Source: DATBWZ01 sp036514535
GTDB taxonomy: Bacteria; JAMCPX01; DATBWZ01
DNA: 64,000 nucleotides
Reading direction: 5' to 3'
Assembly: GCA_036514535.1 (NCBI GenBank)
Contig: DATBWZ010000089.1
Span: 1-64,000 of the forward strand
The translations under genes were made by a program, and so were the position numbers. Positions 1-7,945 of this stretch are shown here, one piece after another. The notes under the pieces are model-generated. The model did not search any database. It was not told the origin of the DNA and saw only the letters and a list, made by a program, of their open reading frames with translations. Within the stretch, counting starts at the first letter, position 1. Every line of letters starts with the position of its first letter.

Positions 1-262
1 TCCATACTATCCCGTTCTTCGTGTAAACACGCCACAGGCAGTTCCCGGGATAGCAGTCCACTAAATGCACTCCCCATGTTACCTTGTCCCACGTCCACTT
101 CTTGCGGTAGAGATCTTCCCACGTGCGATATTGATATTCTACAAATCCGCCTTCTTCTGCCGCAAAAGCATTCGGCAGCATATTTAACTTAAAAAGGGAA
201 AGCGTCAGTATCCCTGATCCGCTGAGACCTAAAAATTCCCTTCTCGTAAAGTCTTTTTTCAT
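1..262 (-). CDS. Type II DMSO-reductase-family molybdopterin oxidoreductase, catalytic subunit (N-terminal fragment)
   Basis: Only the first 87 codons are in the window; the gene runs off the left edge. The protein starts with a twin-arginine signal (TRREFLGLSG, then a hydrophobic stretch ending in an Ala-rich cleavage region near residue 34). The mature start holds a WEDLYRKKW stretch followed by HLVDCYPGNC, an H-x3-C-x4-C pattern. This matches the first ligands of the [4Fe-4S] cluster in NarG-like type II DMSO reductases (nitrate, chlorate and selenate reductases, nitrite oxidoreductase), where the first ligand is His. It is therefore probably exported folded to the periplasm with its molybdenum cofactor. 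It is the last visible gene of the Rieske/cytochrome b operon, 13 nt after a membrane protein, so the bc complex probably exchanges electrons with it. The substrate cannot be told from the fragment. Confidence 0.8.
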   Translation of the reverse strand, partial: MKKDFTRREFLGLSGSGILTLSLFKLNMLPNAFAAEEGGFVEYQYRTWEDLYRKKWTWDKVTWGVHLVDCYPGNCLWRVYTKNGIVW

Positions 263-275
263 AAATTTACCTCCG

Positions 276-1070
276 TTATTTCTTTTTTCCAAAAAACATT
301 AACACTACACCAACGACAAACATAATGCCGCTTTCCACAGACAAAAGATAAAATGCGCGCTTTATTGTCGTCTTAGCAATTGCCAAGGTTATTTCATCAA
401 TATTTTGAGGAAGATATGAAGCAATTGGCAAAAAAGAAATTGCCAGGCCCAAAACTCCTGACAATGCCAGAACAATACCAAAAACTGGCAGATTAAAGAT
501 AAGCAGCAATACAACAAGCACAAATAATATACCTAAAAGAATTATTCCTGTGCCAAGACGCTGAATCTGCGGTTTTACTTCTTCTAAACGCTCCACATCA
601 TCCTGCCTCACAATAAATTCTCCGTCTATACTATCGGGGTAAGCCTTAATTGATTCAGCTAGTTTTGTCAGTTCTTTTTTATGTTGGGGGTTTTTCGCTT
701 TTTTGGCTTCATTATCAAAGAACCCTGCCAGCCCGGATTTCAAATCCATGACATCTAATTTATCCCGTGTGATATAATCAACTTCCCCTTTCAGAAAAGC
801 GACAATGCTTTTTATTATCGGCGTTATCTTTTTCTGAAAAGTTTCCTCCGGATAAGCATTTTTAAAGCCCGCTATTATTTCAGATTCAGAAAGAATCCCT
901 GATAGATTCTGGACATAATCCTTAATGAAGGTATCCATAAGTATGTCATAGCCGGGCCTGGAAATAGATTTAAAAGTGGACTCGTTCAGAAGGGAATACT
1001 TTATATTGACAAGATTGAAAAAAGTCAATGTAATTGCCATTGATACCAGAATTAAAATTATTCGCTTCAT
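276..1070 (-). CDS. Membrane protein of unknown function in the bc-complex operon
   Basis: 264 residues. I do not recognise a family. The first ~22 residues form a membrane anchor or signal, residues ~25-170 are a soluble, charged, probably periplasmic domain, and the last ~95 residues contain three hydrophobic helices (about 175-193, 197-215 and 240-259) ending in a Lys-rich tail. I chose the ATG at 1070 because GGTGAGG lies just upstream. An ATG at 1085 overlaps the stop of the preceding cytochrome gene (ATGA) and would add five residues. Its place between the tetrahaem cytochrome and the molybdoenzyme suggests an accessory or assembly role, which is inference only. Confidence 0.7.
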   Translation of the reverse strand: MKRIILILVSMAITLTFFNLVNIKYSLLNESTFKSISRPGYDILMDTFIKDYVQNLSGILSESEIIAGFKNAYPEETFQKKITPIIKSIVAFLKGEVDYITRDKLDVMDLKSGLAGFFDNEAKKAKNPQHKKELTKLAESIKAYPDSIDGEFIVRQDDVERLEEVKPQIQRLGTGIILLGILFVLVVLLLIFNLPVFGIVLALSGVLGLAISFLPIASYLPQNIDEITLAIAKTTIKRAFYLLSVESGIMFVVGVVLMFFGKKK

Positions 1071-1081
1071 AACCTCACCTC

Positions 1082-2023
1082 TCATTCCCCTGCGGCCTTG
1101 ACATTCGCTGCAGGAGGCTTTACTTTAAATTGTTCCGGCACCCGCTTGTAACTCAACACCAGCATTGCGAGTGCCCGTATTTCCTCATCCTTAAGGTTCA
1201 AGTTCGGCATCAGGGTATTCAGGGTCACAAAATACGGATGCTTAAAGTGGAGAAAATGCCACGAAAAAACAGAGGGTGCAAGCCCTTCCCAAGTTTTTAT
1301 GCCTGCAAAATCATACAGATCTGCAGGCTTGTCCCCTTCGTATGTAAGATCAGGTCCAACGAGTCCGCCTTTGCCATAAAAATTATGACAGCACGTGCAT
1401 AATTTCTCATCAAAATTCTTCTTAGCCTTATTAATATGAGCAAATCCCGCAACCTCTTTTTCATGGACATGGCAGGAATTGCAATTTATCTCAACCAAGG
1501 GCATTTTTTCGTAATCTTCAAATCCGTATTTTTTTGCGAGTTCTTTTGATAAAAATACATCTATCCAGCCTTTTGAATCGGTAAAATGGGCTTCCTCTTT
1601 GGTGAGAGCATACCCTTTACCACCATGACAGGGGGTGCACCCGAATGTTTTAATGGGATGCTTTTTAATCAGTTCGTTGTTGGGATGCATTCTAAAGACC
1701 TTAGGTATATCGTCCCCCGTCAATTGTCTGACATCTATCCCAAGATGGCAGGATACACACCTGTCTATCTTATTTATATTTATATCCTTCAGCCATACCT
1801 GTTTTATTTCAGGAGTAAACTCTGCAGCCGCATCCTTGCCAATATTTTGCTCCAACAGATTCTTGTAATCAGCCTGATACCTCTTCCATTCCGGCGTTGA
1901 ATTCCGGTAAAAGGCTGCCACAGTCAAGACAAGAAGGATAATCAGAAAGGCATAAATCCAAAAAGTGTCGCGCTTATAGATATCCACTAATTTTTTCTCT
2001 TCTGATCCATTTGATCCATTCAT
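1082..2023 (-). CDS. Membrane-anchored tetrahaem cytochrome c of the bc complex
   Basis: 313 residues with one transmembrane anchor (about 22-40) and four CxxCH haem-c motifs at about residues 89 (CVSCH), 129 (CTPCH), 181 (CNSCH) and 209 (CTCCH). The last motif is followed by YGKGGLVGPDLT, which looks like a class I cytochrome c fold with a later Met (NTLMPN) as possible axial ligand. The first three have multihaem character. The gene follows cytochrome b by 8 nt and is co-directional, so it most likely takes the place of cytochrome c1 in the quinol-oxidising complex and passes electrons to periplasmic acceptors such as the downstream molybdoenzyme. No exact family name can be given from sequence alone. 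Confidence 0.85.
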   Translation of the reverse strand: MNGSNGSEEKKLVDIYKRDTFWIYAFLIILLVLTVAAFYRNSTPEWKRYQADYKNLLEQNIGKDAAAEFTPEIKQVWLKDININKIDRCVSCHLGIDVRQLTGDDIPKVFRMHPNNELIKKHPIKTFGCTPCHGGKGYALTKEEAHFTDSKGWIDVFLSKELAKKYGFEDYEKMPLVEINCNSCHVHEKEVAGFAHINKAKKNFDEKLCTCCHNFYGKGGLVGPDLTYEGDKPADLYDFAGIKTWEGLAPSVFSWHFLHFKHPYFVTLNTLMPNLNLKDEEIRALAMLVLSYKRVPEQFKVKPPAANVKAAGE

Positions 2024-2031
2024 TTTTCACC

Positions 2032-3252
2032 TCAAAATCTTCCTGGAATTTCTGGCCTGTTCCAAGGGAGATAAACCTCCCAGTATGGACCCCTGCAATA
2101 ATATGAAAATGCAATTAAAAATATAACTGAAAGACATATTATTGTGAAAATGATATTCTGCCATAGTCGTGACGAATGAAACCATTTGCTGGTTGCAACG
2201 CCAGGACTCTTATCTATGAATGGCCATACTGCAAGCGCAAGAAACAGCACACCCGGAATAAAGACACCGCCAACAAAACCACCGTTTATCGTATAATCAC
2301 CAAGCCTTATGGTGGTAAAAGTAATCAACTCCTGCAGCCATAAAAAATACCATGGCGCCTTTGCGGGGTTTGGCGTCCAGGATGTATCCGCAGGCTCAAG
2401 CAACGGAGCGCGGAACAGCAATGTAGCAATTAATACCACAATCCAGGTTACAAGCGCTACGAGGAAAAACCTTCTTGATGCAATGGGAACAGCCGGAACT
2501 GTTAATTCCTCCCTGTTTTCCTGCGTTAAATTGGCCACACAAGCCAAACCGCCATCCTTTCTTACACGCCAAAGATGGTAAGCAACCAGTGTTATAGCCA
2601 ACACAGGAAGAGCAATGCAATGCAGGGTGTAAAATCTAATCAGAGCAGGCTGGTCTATCAGTGTTCCGCCAACGAGAAGGCTGTATGCTCCTTCTCCTAC
2701 AACGGGGGTCGTTTTGCCAATAGCCGATGCAACAGTAACAGCCCACATTGCAAGCTGGTCCCACGGCAACAGGTATCCTGTAAAAGCAAGGAAAAGCGTA
2801 CCAAGCAAAAGGATAACTCCGACAATCCAGTTCACATACCTGTAACTCTCTGTCTGAGCAGTTTCTTTATACGCTCCGGTATAGAAAACCCGCATCATGT
2901 GAAGGAAAACTGCCACTACCATAAGATGGCCTGCCCAGCGATGAGAATACCTGAAAACCCAGCCGAAGGAAACAACAAACTCAAGGTCTTCTATAGTCCA
3001 GTAGGCTCTTTCAACAGACGGGATATATATGAACATCAATATAATACCCGTAACCAGCGTAATGAAGAAAAGGACACCGGAAATGGTTCCTAACCAGAAA
3101 GAATATGACCAGGATACACTGCATTTCATTATTCTTGGCGGGAACCAGTGGAGCCAAAAGTTTTTTACCCTTGCCTTGTAAGCATCCTTAAGCGTTAAAG
3201 GATTAAACGCCCAGGTTAGCCTTACCCAAAGAGAATTTTTCGCTTCTTTCAT
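2032..3252 (-). CDS. Cytochrome b subunit of a Rieske/cytochrome b (bc-type) complex
   Basis: 406 residues, multi-pass membrane protein combining the N-terminal haem-binding part and the C-terminal quinone-site part of cytochrome b. Haem ligands are visible: helix B has two His 14 residues apart (SHRWAGH... to FLHMM), and helix D has two His 15 residues apart (TLHC... to AYHLW). The helix-D spacing is the b6 type rather than the mitochondrial one. The Qo-site PEWY motif is replaced by KAPWYFLW, so the usual Pro-Glu pair is missing although WYF is kept. It overlaps the Rieske gene by 4 nt (ATGA), indicating coupled translation. Function: oxidises quinol in the membrane and passes electrons to the Rieske centre and low-potential haems. 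Confidence 0.95.
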   Translation of the reverse strand: MKEAKNSLWVRLTWAFNPLTLKDAYKARVKNFWLHWFPPRIMKCSVSWSYSFWLGTISGVLFFITLVTGIILMFIYIPSVERAYWTIEDLEFVVSFGWVFRYSHRWAGHLMVVAVFLHMMRVFYTGAYKETAQTESYRYVNWIVGVILLLGTLFLAFTGYLLPWDQLAMWAVTVASAIGKTTPVVGEGAYSLLVGGTLIDQPALIRFYTLHCIALPVLAITLVAYHLWRVRKDGGLACVANLTQENREELTVPAVPIASRRFFLVALVTWIVVLIATLLFRAPLLEPADTSWTPNPAKAPWYFLWLQELITFTTIRLGDYTINGGFVGGVFIPGVLFLALAVWPFIDKSPGVATSKWFHSSRLWQNIIFTIICLSVIFLIAFSYYCRGPYWEVYLPWNRPEIPGRF

Positions 3253-3743
3253 AATTTTAACCTTTGCTCGCTTTTAACTATTTTTGCCGTATTTACCATG
3301 AGCTCCCCTGTAAGAGCAGAGCGGGCAATCTCAAAATGAGGCAGCGGTTTTGGCGCCGGGCCTGCATAATTTGTCCCCTCAGAATAATACTTTGACCCAT
3401 GACACGGGCAGGCAAACTCCCAGATCTCCTTAACTATTTTCCCTTTTATCTTAACCTCTTTTGTCTTTGCAAGGGGAACGTAATTTACTGTGCAACCCAG
3501 ATGCTGACAGATTGCCGATATAATAGAAAAATCATTACCTTCCCTGACCACAAAGAGCCTTCTATCCTGAATAAAAGTTACGCCTTCCGGAAATTTCTCC
3601 GGAGGCCCAACGCTGGATAGGGGCGATGGTTCATAGAACAAATCTGGCACAAGGGCCCTTACAAGCGAATAAAAGCCTGTTCCAATAACTGCAAAAACAA
3701 TGGCTATCTTACTCGCTAACCACAAAAAGTTTCGTCTCAGCAT
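3249..3743 (-). CDS. Rieske [2Fe-2S] protein of the bc-type complex
   Basis: 164 residues. The two Rieske cluster boxes are intact: CQHLGC at residues 79-84 and CPCHGS at 112-117. The N-terminus has an RRNFLW twin-arginine-like motif followed by a hydrophobic helix, as in Rieske subunits that are Tat-inserted and remain anchored. A good ribosome site (GGGAGG) precedes the ATG. The gene starts 36 nt after the stop of the MerR-family regulator and overlaps cytochrome b by 4 nt, so the regulator and the complex are probably one transcript. Confidence 0.95.
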   Translation of the reverse strand: MLRRNFLWLASKIAIVFAVIGTGFYSLVRALVPDLFYEPSPLSSVGPPEKFPEGVTFIQDRRLFVVREGNDFSIISAICQHLGCTVNYVPLAKTKEVKIKGKIVKEIWEFACPCHGSKYYSEGTNYAGPAPKPLPHFEIARSALTGELMVNTAKIVKSEQRLKL

Positions 3744-3779
3744 TTGCTCAACCTCCCTGAAACCAATTCTTAATACATC

Positions 3780-4541
3780 TTATGTCGTAAAAACAGCCTT
3801 CTCTTTAACAGGTACATTCTTGTAACTCTTATACCCTTCTGTCATTTCTGTTATTATTTTCTTGATAAACTTTTTATTCAGCACAGCAAACAGGGAATTA
3901 ATTATCTGAATCCCGTTTTTTGCAAGCCTGGCAGAACTTTCTTCAAATATCTTTTCCCGAAGCCTTTCCATCAGAAGCTTCATCTCCTCTATGGCCACTT
4001 TTTCTGCTCCTTTTCTGAGGAATTCAATATCCTTTAACTTAAACCCTGCTTGCTCAGAAAAACCTTGGGAACGAAAACTTGCAATGGCTTCGGCTATAAG
4101 AACATCATCTTCGTTATAATTTCCGTTTTCCGGCTTAACCCAGTCTTTGTCTTCAAGATCCCGGAGATCGGCCGTAGAAATTCCGCTCCGCCTCACAAGT
4201 TCACCCCTGGACAAGGGCGCAAGTTTAACAGGAAAAGTTATTGTTTTGAACAATCTGCCCTGCACGCTTAAAATCGTCCTTAATTCTTCAAATGTTGCTA
4301 TATTCGCAATATTATCCTTTCCGGTCAGAATTTTTTTAATAATCTTGAGGGGGAGGTAACGTTTTTTCTGAAGTTCTTTTATAAACATGATCTTACCTAT
4401 GAAGGACTTTTCATAATAAGCCATATTGCGGCTGGTTTTTTGAGGTTTTGGAAGAAGGCCTTCCTTGATATAATATTTGATAGAAGCCGTCGTAACACCA
4501 GTTTGCCTTGCGATCTCGCCCATTTTCAATAGGTCCTTCAT
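3780..4541 (-). CDS. MerR-family transcriptional regulator, probable regulator of the bc-complex operon
   Basis: 253 residues. The N-terminal winged helix-turn-helix is typical of MerR proteins: MGEIARQTGVTTASIKYYI, then GLLPKP and a tyrosine-containing wing. The remaining ~170 residues are longer than in most MerR regulators and include a second stretch (LVRRSGISTADLRDLED, about residues 114-130) that looks like another MerR-type helix-turn-helix, followed by an alpha-helical region. No metal-binding Cys pattern is visible, so a small-molecule or redox signal is more likely than a metal. No Shine-Dalgarno sequence precedes the ATG. Two identical promoters and a dyad lie directly upstream, suggesting autoregulation; the Rieske, cytochrome b and cytochrome c genes follow. 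Confidence 0.85.
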   Translation of the reverse strand: MKDLLKMGEIARQTGVTTASIKYYIKEGLLPKPQKTSRNMAYYEKSFIGKIMFIKELQKKRYLPLKIIKKILTGKDNIANIATFEELRTILSVQGRLFKTITFPVKLAPLSRGELVRRSGISTADLRDLEDKDWVKPENGNYNEDDVLIAEAIASFRSQGFSEQAGFKLKDIEFLRKGAEKVAIEEMKLLMERLREKIFEESSARLAKNGIQIINSLFAVLNKKFIKKIITEMTEGYKSYKNVPVKEKAVFTT

Positions 4542-4543
4542 TT

Positions 4544-4578
4544 TATATAGTAGAAAGTATTACTTGCTACTTTATATA
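4544..4578. promoter_or_regulatory. Nested dyad, possible MerR operator
   Basis: An inner perfect inverted repeat AAGTA-T-TACTT is centred at 4560 and lies inside imperfect outer arms TATATAGTAG / CTACTTTATATA. It sits between the two promoters and the merR start codon, where a bound protein would block transcription. MerR-family operators usually lie inside the promoter spacer, so this position would fit simple autorepression. Assignment to the adjacent regulator is inference. Confidence 0.4.
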
Positions 4579-4591
4579 GCATTAAGATTAA

Positions 4592-4622
4592 ATTTTATAC
4601 AATTTGAAAAACTTGTCAAGGA
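4592..4622 (-). repeat. 31-bp direct repeat, copy 1: promoter P1 for merR/bc operon
   Basis: This 31-bp unit is repeated exactly at 4663-4693. On the minus strand it contains TTGACA (4614-4619) and TAAAAT (4592-4597) with a 16-bp spacer, a good sigma-70-type promoter. Transcription would start near 4585 and give a leader of about 44 nt before the merR ATG at 4541. Confidence 0.7.
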
Positions 4623-4662
4623 AATTTTTTTAAAAGTTTTCATAACAGGCAAGGTAAATGAG

Positions 4663-4693
4663 ATTTTATACAATTTGAAAAACTTGTCAAGGA
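4663..4693 (-). repeat. 31-bp direct repeat, copy 2: promoter P2 for merR/bc operon
   Basis: Exact second copy of the 31-bp promoter unit, 71 bp upstream of copy 1, with the same TTGACA (4685-4690) and TAAAAT (4663-4668) boxes on the minus strand. The flanking bases differ from copy 1, so the duplication is confined to the promoter. It lies just beyond the end of queC. Confidence 0.7.
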
Positions 4694-4718
4694 TTTTTAT
4701 CTGTATTTATTTTCCATA

Positions 4719-5399
4719 TCATTTTCTGTATGTTAAAGGATCCTTAACTCCCATTTCTCTGAATGCGCTGAGCCTGAACTTGCAGGAATCACACCGCCCG
4801 CAGGCCGGAATTTTTCCACTGTAGCACGACCATGTATATTTATAGGGAGTTCCTAGAGCCAACCCCACTTTGATTATCTCGCTTTTTTTTAATTTAACAA
4901 ATGGCGCAAATATTTTTATTCTCTTCTTTTCTTTAACAAAGCGTTTTGAGGCAAGGTTCCCTGCCCTTTCAAAAGCCTTTAAAAATTCCGGCCTGCAATC
5001 GGGGTATCCGCTGTAATCCACGACATTCATTCCTGCAACAACCGCATTGCAATTTTCCAGTTCTGCAATCGCAAAGGCATATGCGAGAAAAATCGTATTC
5101 CGCTGCGGCACCCAGGTGGAGGGTATCTCAAGGCTGCCCCCCCGAAAATCCAATGGTCTGTTTACGGGTACAGAAATTTTCCTGCTGGTAAGGGAGGATT
5201 TGATCATTGAAAAATTCAGTTTTAAAATTCTATGCTCGGTCACTGCAATTCCGGCAATCTTTCCCGCACATTTAAGTTCAATAGAATGCCTCTGTCCATA
5301 ATCAAAAGACAGCGCCATAACATGCCCGAATTTTTTCTTCGCCCAGAATAGAGCTGTGGACGAATCAATGCCGCCGGAAAGCAAGCAGAGCGCCTTCAT
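4719..5399 (-). CDS. queC: 7-cyano-7-deazaguanine synthase (preQ0 synthase)
   Basis: 226 residues, normal length. The N-terminal PP-loop ATP-binding motif SGGIDSS (8-14) and the C-terminal zinc site (C-x8-CGRCDSC) are both present, as in QueC. The enzyme turns 7-carboxy-7-deazaguanine into preQ0 using ATP and ammonia, for queuosine in tRNA. It starts a few bases after the EamA-transporter stop, with AAGGGG as ribosome site, so the two are co-transcribed. No other queuosine gene is in the window. Confidence 0.95.
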   Translation of the reverse strand: MKALCLLSGGIDSSTALFWAKKKFGHVMALSFDYGQRHSIELKCAGKIAGIAVTEHRILKLNFSMIKSSLTSRKISVPVNRPLDFRGGSLEIPSTWVPQRNTIFLAYAFAIAELENCNAVVAGMNVVDYSGYPDCRPEFLKAFERAGNLASKRFVKEKKRIKIFAPFVKLKKSEIIKVGLALGTPYKYTWSCYSGKIPACGRCDSCKFRLSAFREMGVKDPLTYRK

Positions 5400-5402
5400 A
5401 AT

Positions 5403-5825
5403 TTACCCCTTCAACAGCCATATCCCGGCTAAGATTAAACAGATGCCGAATATTTTATTCACAGTTAATGACTCATTCAATATTAATATGGAGAGCGCCA
5501 CCGCAACAAAGGGGTATGTGCTGCACAGCGGAACTATCATTGAAGCCTCCCCAAGTTTCAGCGCCTTGAAGTAGAAAAATTGCCCTATCAGCGCGGAATT
5601 GAGTCCTGCTATCGCAAGAAATATTAGCGCTTTTGGAGAGGCGACCGAAAATACCTCCCAGCCTGGTTTATTAAACGAAAAAATAACGGCAGTCCCGGCC
5701 GCAGCAATTAAACTCCTGATAAAGATTCCCGCTGCCGGCGGCAGGGCTGCAAGCCCGATTTTCTCAAACACCGGCGCAGAACCCCAGAAAATGACAGCAA
5801 GCATAGCGTAGTAAAAGGGTTTCAT
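5403..5825 (-). CDS. EamA/DMT-family small transporter, half-length
   Basis: 140 residues with four to five hydrophobic helices and the EamA signature (FWGSAPVFEKIG near the N-terminus; NESLTVNKIFGICLILAGIWL at the C-terminus, quoted in part). Standard EamA proteins carry two such domains (~300 residues); this is one domain, as in small multidrug-resistance-like half-transporters that dimerise. A strong AGGAGGAGG ribosome site precedes the ATG. The substrate is unknown. It lies in a short operon with queC and a possible small ORF. Confidence 0.85.
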   Translation of the reverse strand: MKPFYYAMLAVIFWGSAPVFEKIGLAALPPAAGIFIRSLIAAAGTAVIFSFNKPGWEVFSVASPKALIFLAIAGLNSALIGQFFYFKALKLGEASMIVPLCSTYPFVAVALSILILNESLTVNKIFGICLILAGIWLLKG

Positions 5826-5839
5826 ATCCTCCTCCTTAT

Positions 5840-5980
5840 TTAAGACTGAGGCATGTCTTCGGTTTCCAATGCATTCTTTATCGCATAACCTGCACTGTAA
5901 GAGCAGGATTTTCCATATACCCAGCGTATTATATAATGTGCACAGAAATAATCAAGGCCAGCGCTCAACTGTTTTGCCAT
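5840..5980 (-). CDS. Possible small protein (46 aa) upstream of the EamA transporter
   Basis: An ATG-started reading frame of 46 codons ends 14 nt before the EamA start, and the strong EamA ribosome site begins just after its stop. The product (begins MAKQLSAGLDYF, ends ETEDMPQS) has two Cys, a WVYGK stretch and an amphipathic C-terminal part, and it is not hydrophobic enough to be a membrane protein. I do not recognise a family. The start is preceded only by a weak AAGG 12 nt upstream. It may be a real small protein or a chance ORF in the gcdH/EamA divergent region. Confidence 0.4.
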   Translation of the reverse strand: MAKQLSAGLDYFCAHYIIRWVYGKSCSYSAGYAIKNALETEDMPQS

Positions 5981-5989
5981 GCAAATTAA

Positions 5990-6017
5990 TTGCCTTGCTG
6001 ATAATCTATTGTATAAT
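5990..6017 (+). promoter_or_regulatory. Promoter of gcdH (leaderless)
   Basis: TTGCCT (5990-5995) and a perfect TATAAT (6012-6017) are separated by 16 bp. Transcription should begin near 6024, only about 3 nt before the gcdH ATG at 6027, and there is no Shine-Dalgarno sequence, so the message is probably leaderless. Confidence 0.7.
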
Positions 6018-6026
6018 ATCCGCATT

Positions 6027-7205
6027 ATGAAAACATTTACCGGTGTTGATTTTTTGAGCATAGGGGATACCTTCACCGAAGAGGAGAAGATAGTCAGACA
6101 GAGCATCAGAAATTTCGTTGATAACGAGTTCATGCCACGGATTCAGAAGGCATTCCGGGAATGCAGGTTCCCCATGGAGGTTGTTCAAAGAATGGGGGAA
6201 CTCGGTGTATTCGGCTCCCACATTAACGGGTATAGCTGCACAAAACTCAACAGCATTTCCTATGGCCTAATGATGCAGGAACTGGAGCGCGGCGATTCTG
6301 CGTTGCGCAGTTTTGCCTCTGTCCAAGGCGGATTATCCATGACAGCGATCCACGAATTCGGCAATGAGGAGCAGAAGAACTACTGGCTGCCGAAACTTGC
6401 AAGAGCCGAGAAATTTGCCTGTTTCGGACTCACGGAACCTGATTTCGGGTCCAATCCCTCGGGAATGAGAACTATTGCTGTGAAGGACGGAAAGAATTAT
6501 ATCCTCAATGGCGCAAAAATGTGGATAACAAACGGCACAATCGCAGATGTAGCGGTTATCTGGGCGAAAACCGAGAAAGACAATCCGAAAAGCATCAGGG
6601 GGTTCCTCGTAGAAAAAGGAACGCGGGGCTTCAACGCAACGGACATACATGGTAAAATCTCCATGCGCGCATCCATTACATCAGAATTATCCCTTGAGGA
6701 TTGCAGAATCCCGGAAGAGAATATCCTGCCAAAATCCGCCGGACTAAAATCGCCGCTCATCTGCCTGACCCAGGCAAGGTTCGGAATAATATGGGGAGTA
6801 ATTGGCGCGGCAATGGCATGCTATGAGGAGGTTGTGAATTATGCGCAGGAGCGGATACAATTCTCAAAGCCCATTGCCGGCTATCAGCTAATACAGGAAA
6901 AATTTGTCTGGATGCTGAATGAAATAACCAAGGCGCAACTGCTCGCGTGGCGGATTGCAAAACTAAAAGAAGACGGGCAGTTGAAACATTATCATGTTTC
7001 GCTTGCAAAGATGAACAATGTCCGAATTGCACTTGAAATCGCCCGCGCAGCAAGGGACATACTTGGCGCCAGTGGGATAACGGATGAGTACCAGAGCATG
7101 CGGCATATGTGCAACCTTGAGAGCGTGTACACCTACGAAGGCACAAACAATATCCACCTTCTTGTACTCGGTGAACATATTACGGGAATAAGCGCATTTG
7201 ACTGA
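6027..7205 (+). CDS. gcdH: Glutaryl-CoA dehydrogenase (acyl-CoA dehydrogenase family)
   Basis: 392 residues. The sequence follows glutaryl-CoA dehydrogenases end to end: FGLTEPDFGSNPSGM (FAD and substrate binding), WITNGTIADVAVIWA, ERGDSALRSFASVQ (the Arg that binds the substrate carboxylate in this family), and the catalytic Glu in VYTYEGTNNIH near the C-terminus. The enzyme oxidises and decarboxylates glutaryl-CoA to crotonyl-CoA in lysine, tryptophan or aromatic-compound breakdown; some anaerobe versions only dehydrogenate, and this cannot be told apart here. The frame is open to an ATG at 5979, but homology and the promoter place the start at 6027. A Crp/Fnr regulator follows after 3 nt. 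Confidence 0.92.
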   Translation: MKTFTGVDFLSIGDTFTEEEKIVRQSIRNFVDNEFMPRIQKAFRECRFPMEVVQRMGELGVFGSHINGYSCTKLNSISYGLMMQELERGDSALRSFASVQGGLSMTAIHEFGNEEQKNYWLPKLARAEKFACFGLTEPDFGSNPSGMRTIAVKDGKNYILNGAKMWITNGTIADVAVIWAKTEKDNPKSIRGFLVEKGTRGFNATDIHGKISMRASITSELSLEDCRIPEENILPKSAGLKSPLICLTQARFGIIWGVIGAAMACYEEVVNYAQERIQFSKPIAGYQLIQEKFVWMLNEITKAQLLAWRIAKLKEDGQLKHYHVSLAKMNNVRIALEIARAARDILGASGITDEYQSMRHMCNLESVYTYEGTNNIHLLVLGEHITGISAFD

Positions 7206-7208
7206 TTT

Positions 7209-7898
7209 ATGCAGCCGATAATAGCGTTGAAGAAAATCCAGCTTTTTAAAAATCTTGGCGATGTCTCATTGAAAACTGTTTCCAATGCCCTGATAGAAAA
7301 GAATTACAAAAAGAGCGAATACATAGTTCATGAAGGAGAAGAGTCAAACTCCTTCGGAATTGTGGTAACCGGGAGGGTAAAGATTATAAAGCATTCTATT
7401 GACGGCAAGGAGGTTATCCTGAGGATTATAACAGAGGGGAACATCTTCGGCGAGGTTGCAATGTTTGACAATCTGCCTTATCCGGCATCAGCAGTCGCTA
7501 TGGAGGATTCAACGATATTTGTTTTTGAAAAGAATGCATTTTTATCTATGATTAAAAAAGAACCATCCATTGCCTGGCATACAATAATGGACCTGAGTAA
7601 AAAATTGAGGGATACCTCGCAATCGCTCAAAGAAATAGCGGCAGAGCGGGTTGAACGCCGCATAGCGTCGCTTCTTCTGAGGCTCGGAGAGCATTACGGC
7701 GTAAGGAAGGGGGATCTCATTGAGCTTAACTTTCCTCTTACCCGTCAGGAGATTGCCGACATGTGCGGAACAACAGTTGAGACGGCAATCAGAGTAATGT
7801 CCAGACTCACAAAGGACAATATTATTGAAACAACAAAAAGCGCAATAAAAATAAATTCTTCCGGTGCGCTTTTAAAGATTATAGAGAATCTTGAATAA
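7209..7898 (+). CDS. Crp/Fnr-family transcriptional regulator
   Basis: 229 residues. N-terminal cyclic-nucleotide-type beta-barrel (about 8-120, with IFGEVAMFDNLPYPASAVA at the ligand-pocket position), dimer helix, then a helix-turn-helix (LTRQEIADMCGTTVETAIRV, ~180-199). There is no N-terminal cysteine cluster for an iron-sulfur centre, so it is not a classical Fnr; it resembles DNR/NnrR-like or Crp-like members that may bind haem or a nucleotide. The recognition helix carries E-T-A-I-R (Fnr proteins have E-T-V-S-R), which fits TGAT-type half sites. Two such sites occur at 8770 and 12040. It lies 3 nt after gcdH with no own ribosome site and is probably co-transcribed. Confidence 0.9.
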   Translation: MQPIIALKKIQLFKNLGDVSLKTVSNALIEKNYKKSEYIVHEGEESNSFGIVVTGRVKIIKHSIDGKEVILRIITEGNIFGEVAMFDNLPYPASAVAMEDSTIFVFEKNAFLSMIKKEPSIAWHTIMDLSKKLRDTSQSLKEIAAERVERRIASLLLRLGEHYGVRKGDLIELNFPLTRQEIADMCGTTVETAIRVMSRLTKDNIIETTKSAIKINSSGALLKIIENLE

Positions 7899-7945
7899 CC
7901 ATACCACAGCAAATTCCATCCTGCGTTTACAATTAAAACAGGTAT

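Noticed and set aside
2575..3093. Open plus-strand frame of 172 codons
   Set aside because: Antisense to cytochrome b, no ribosome site, and no family features; a shadow of the real gene.
4592..4693. CRISPR-like or IS-end repeats
   Set aside because: Only two copies, with a clear promoter inside each unit, no spacers of regular length and no transposase.
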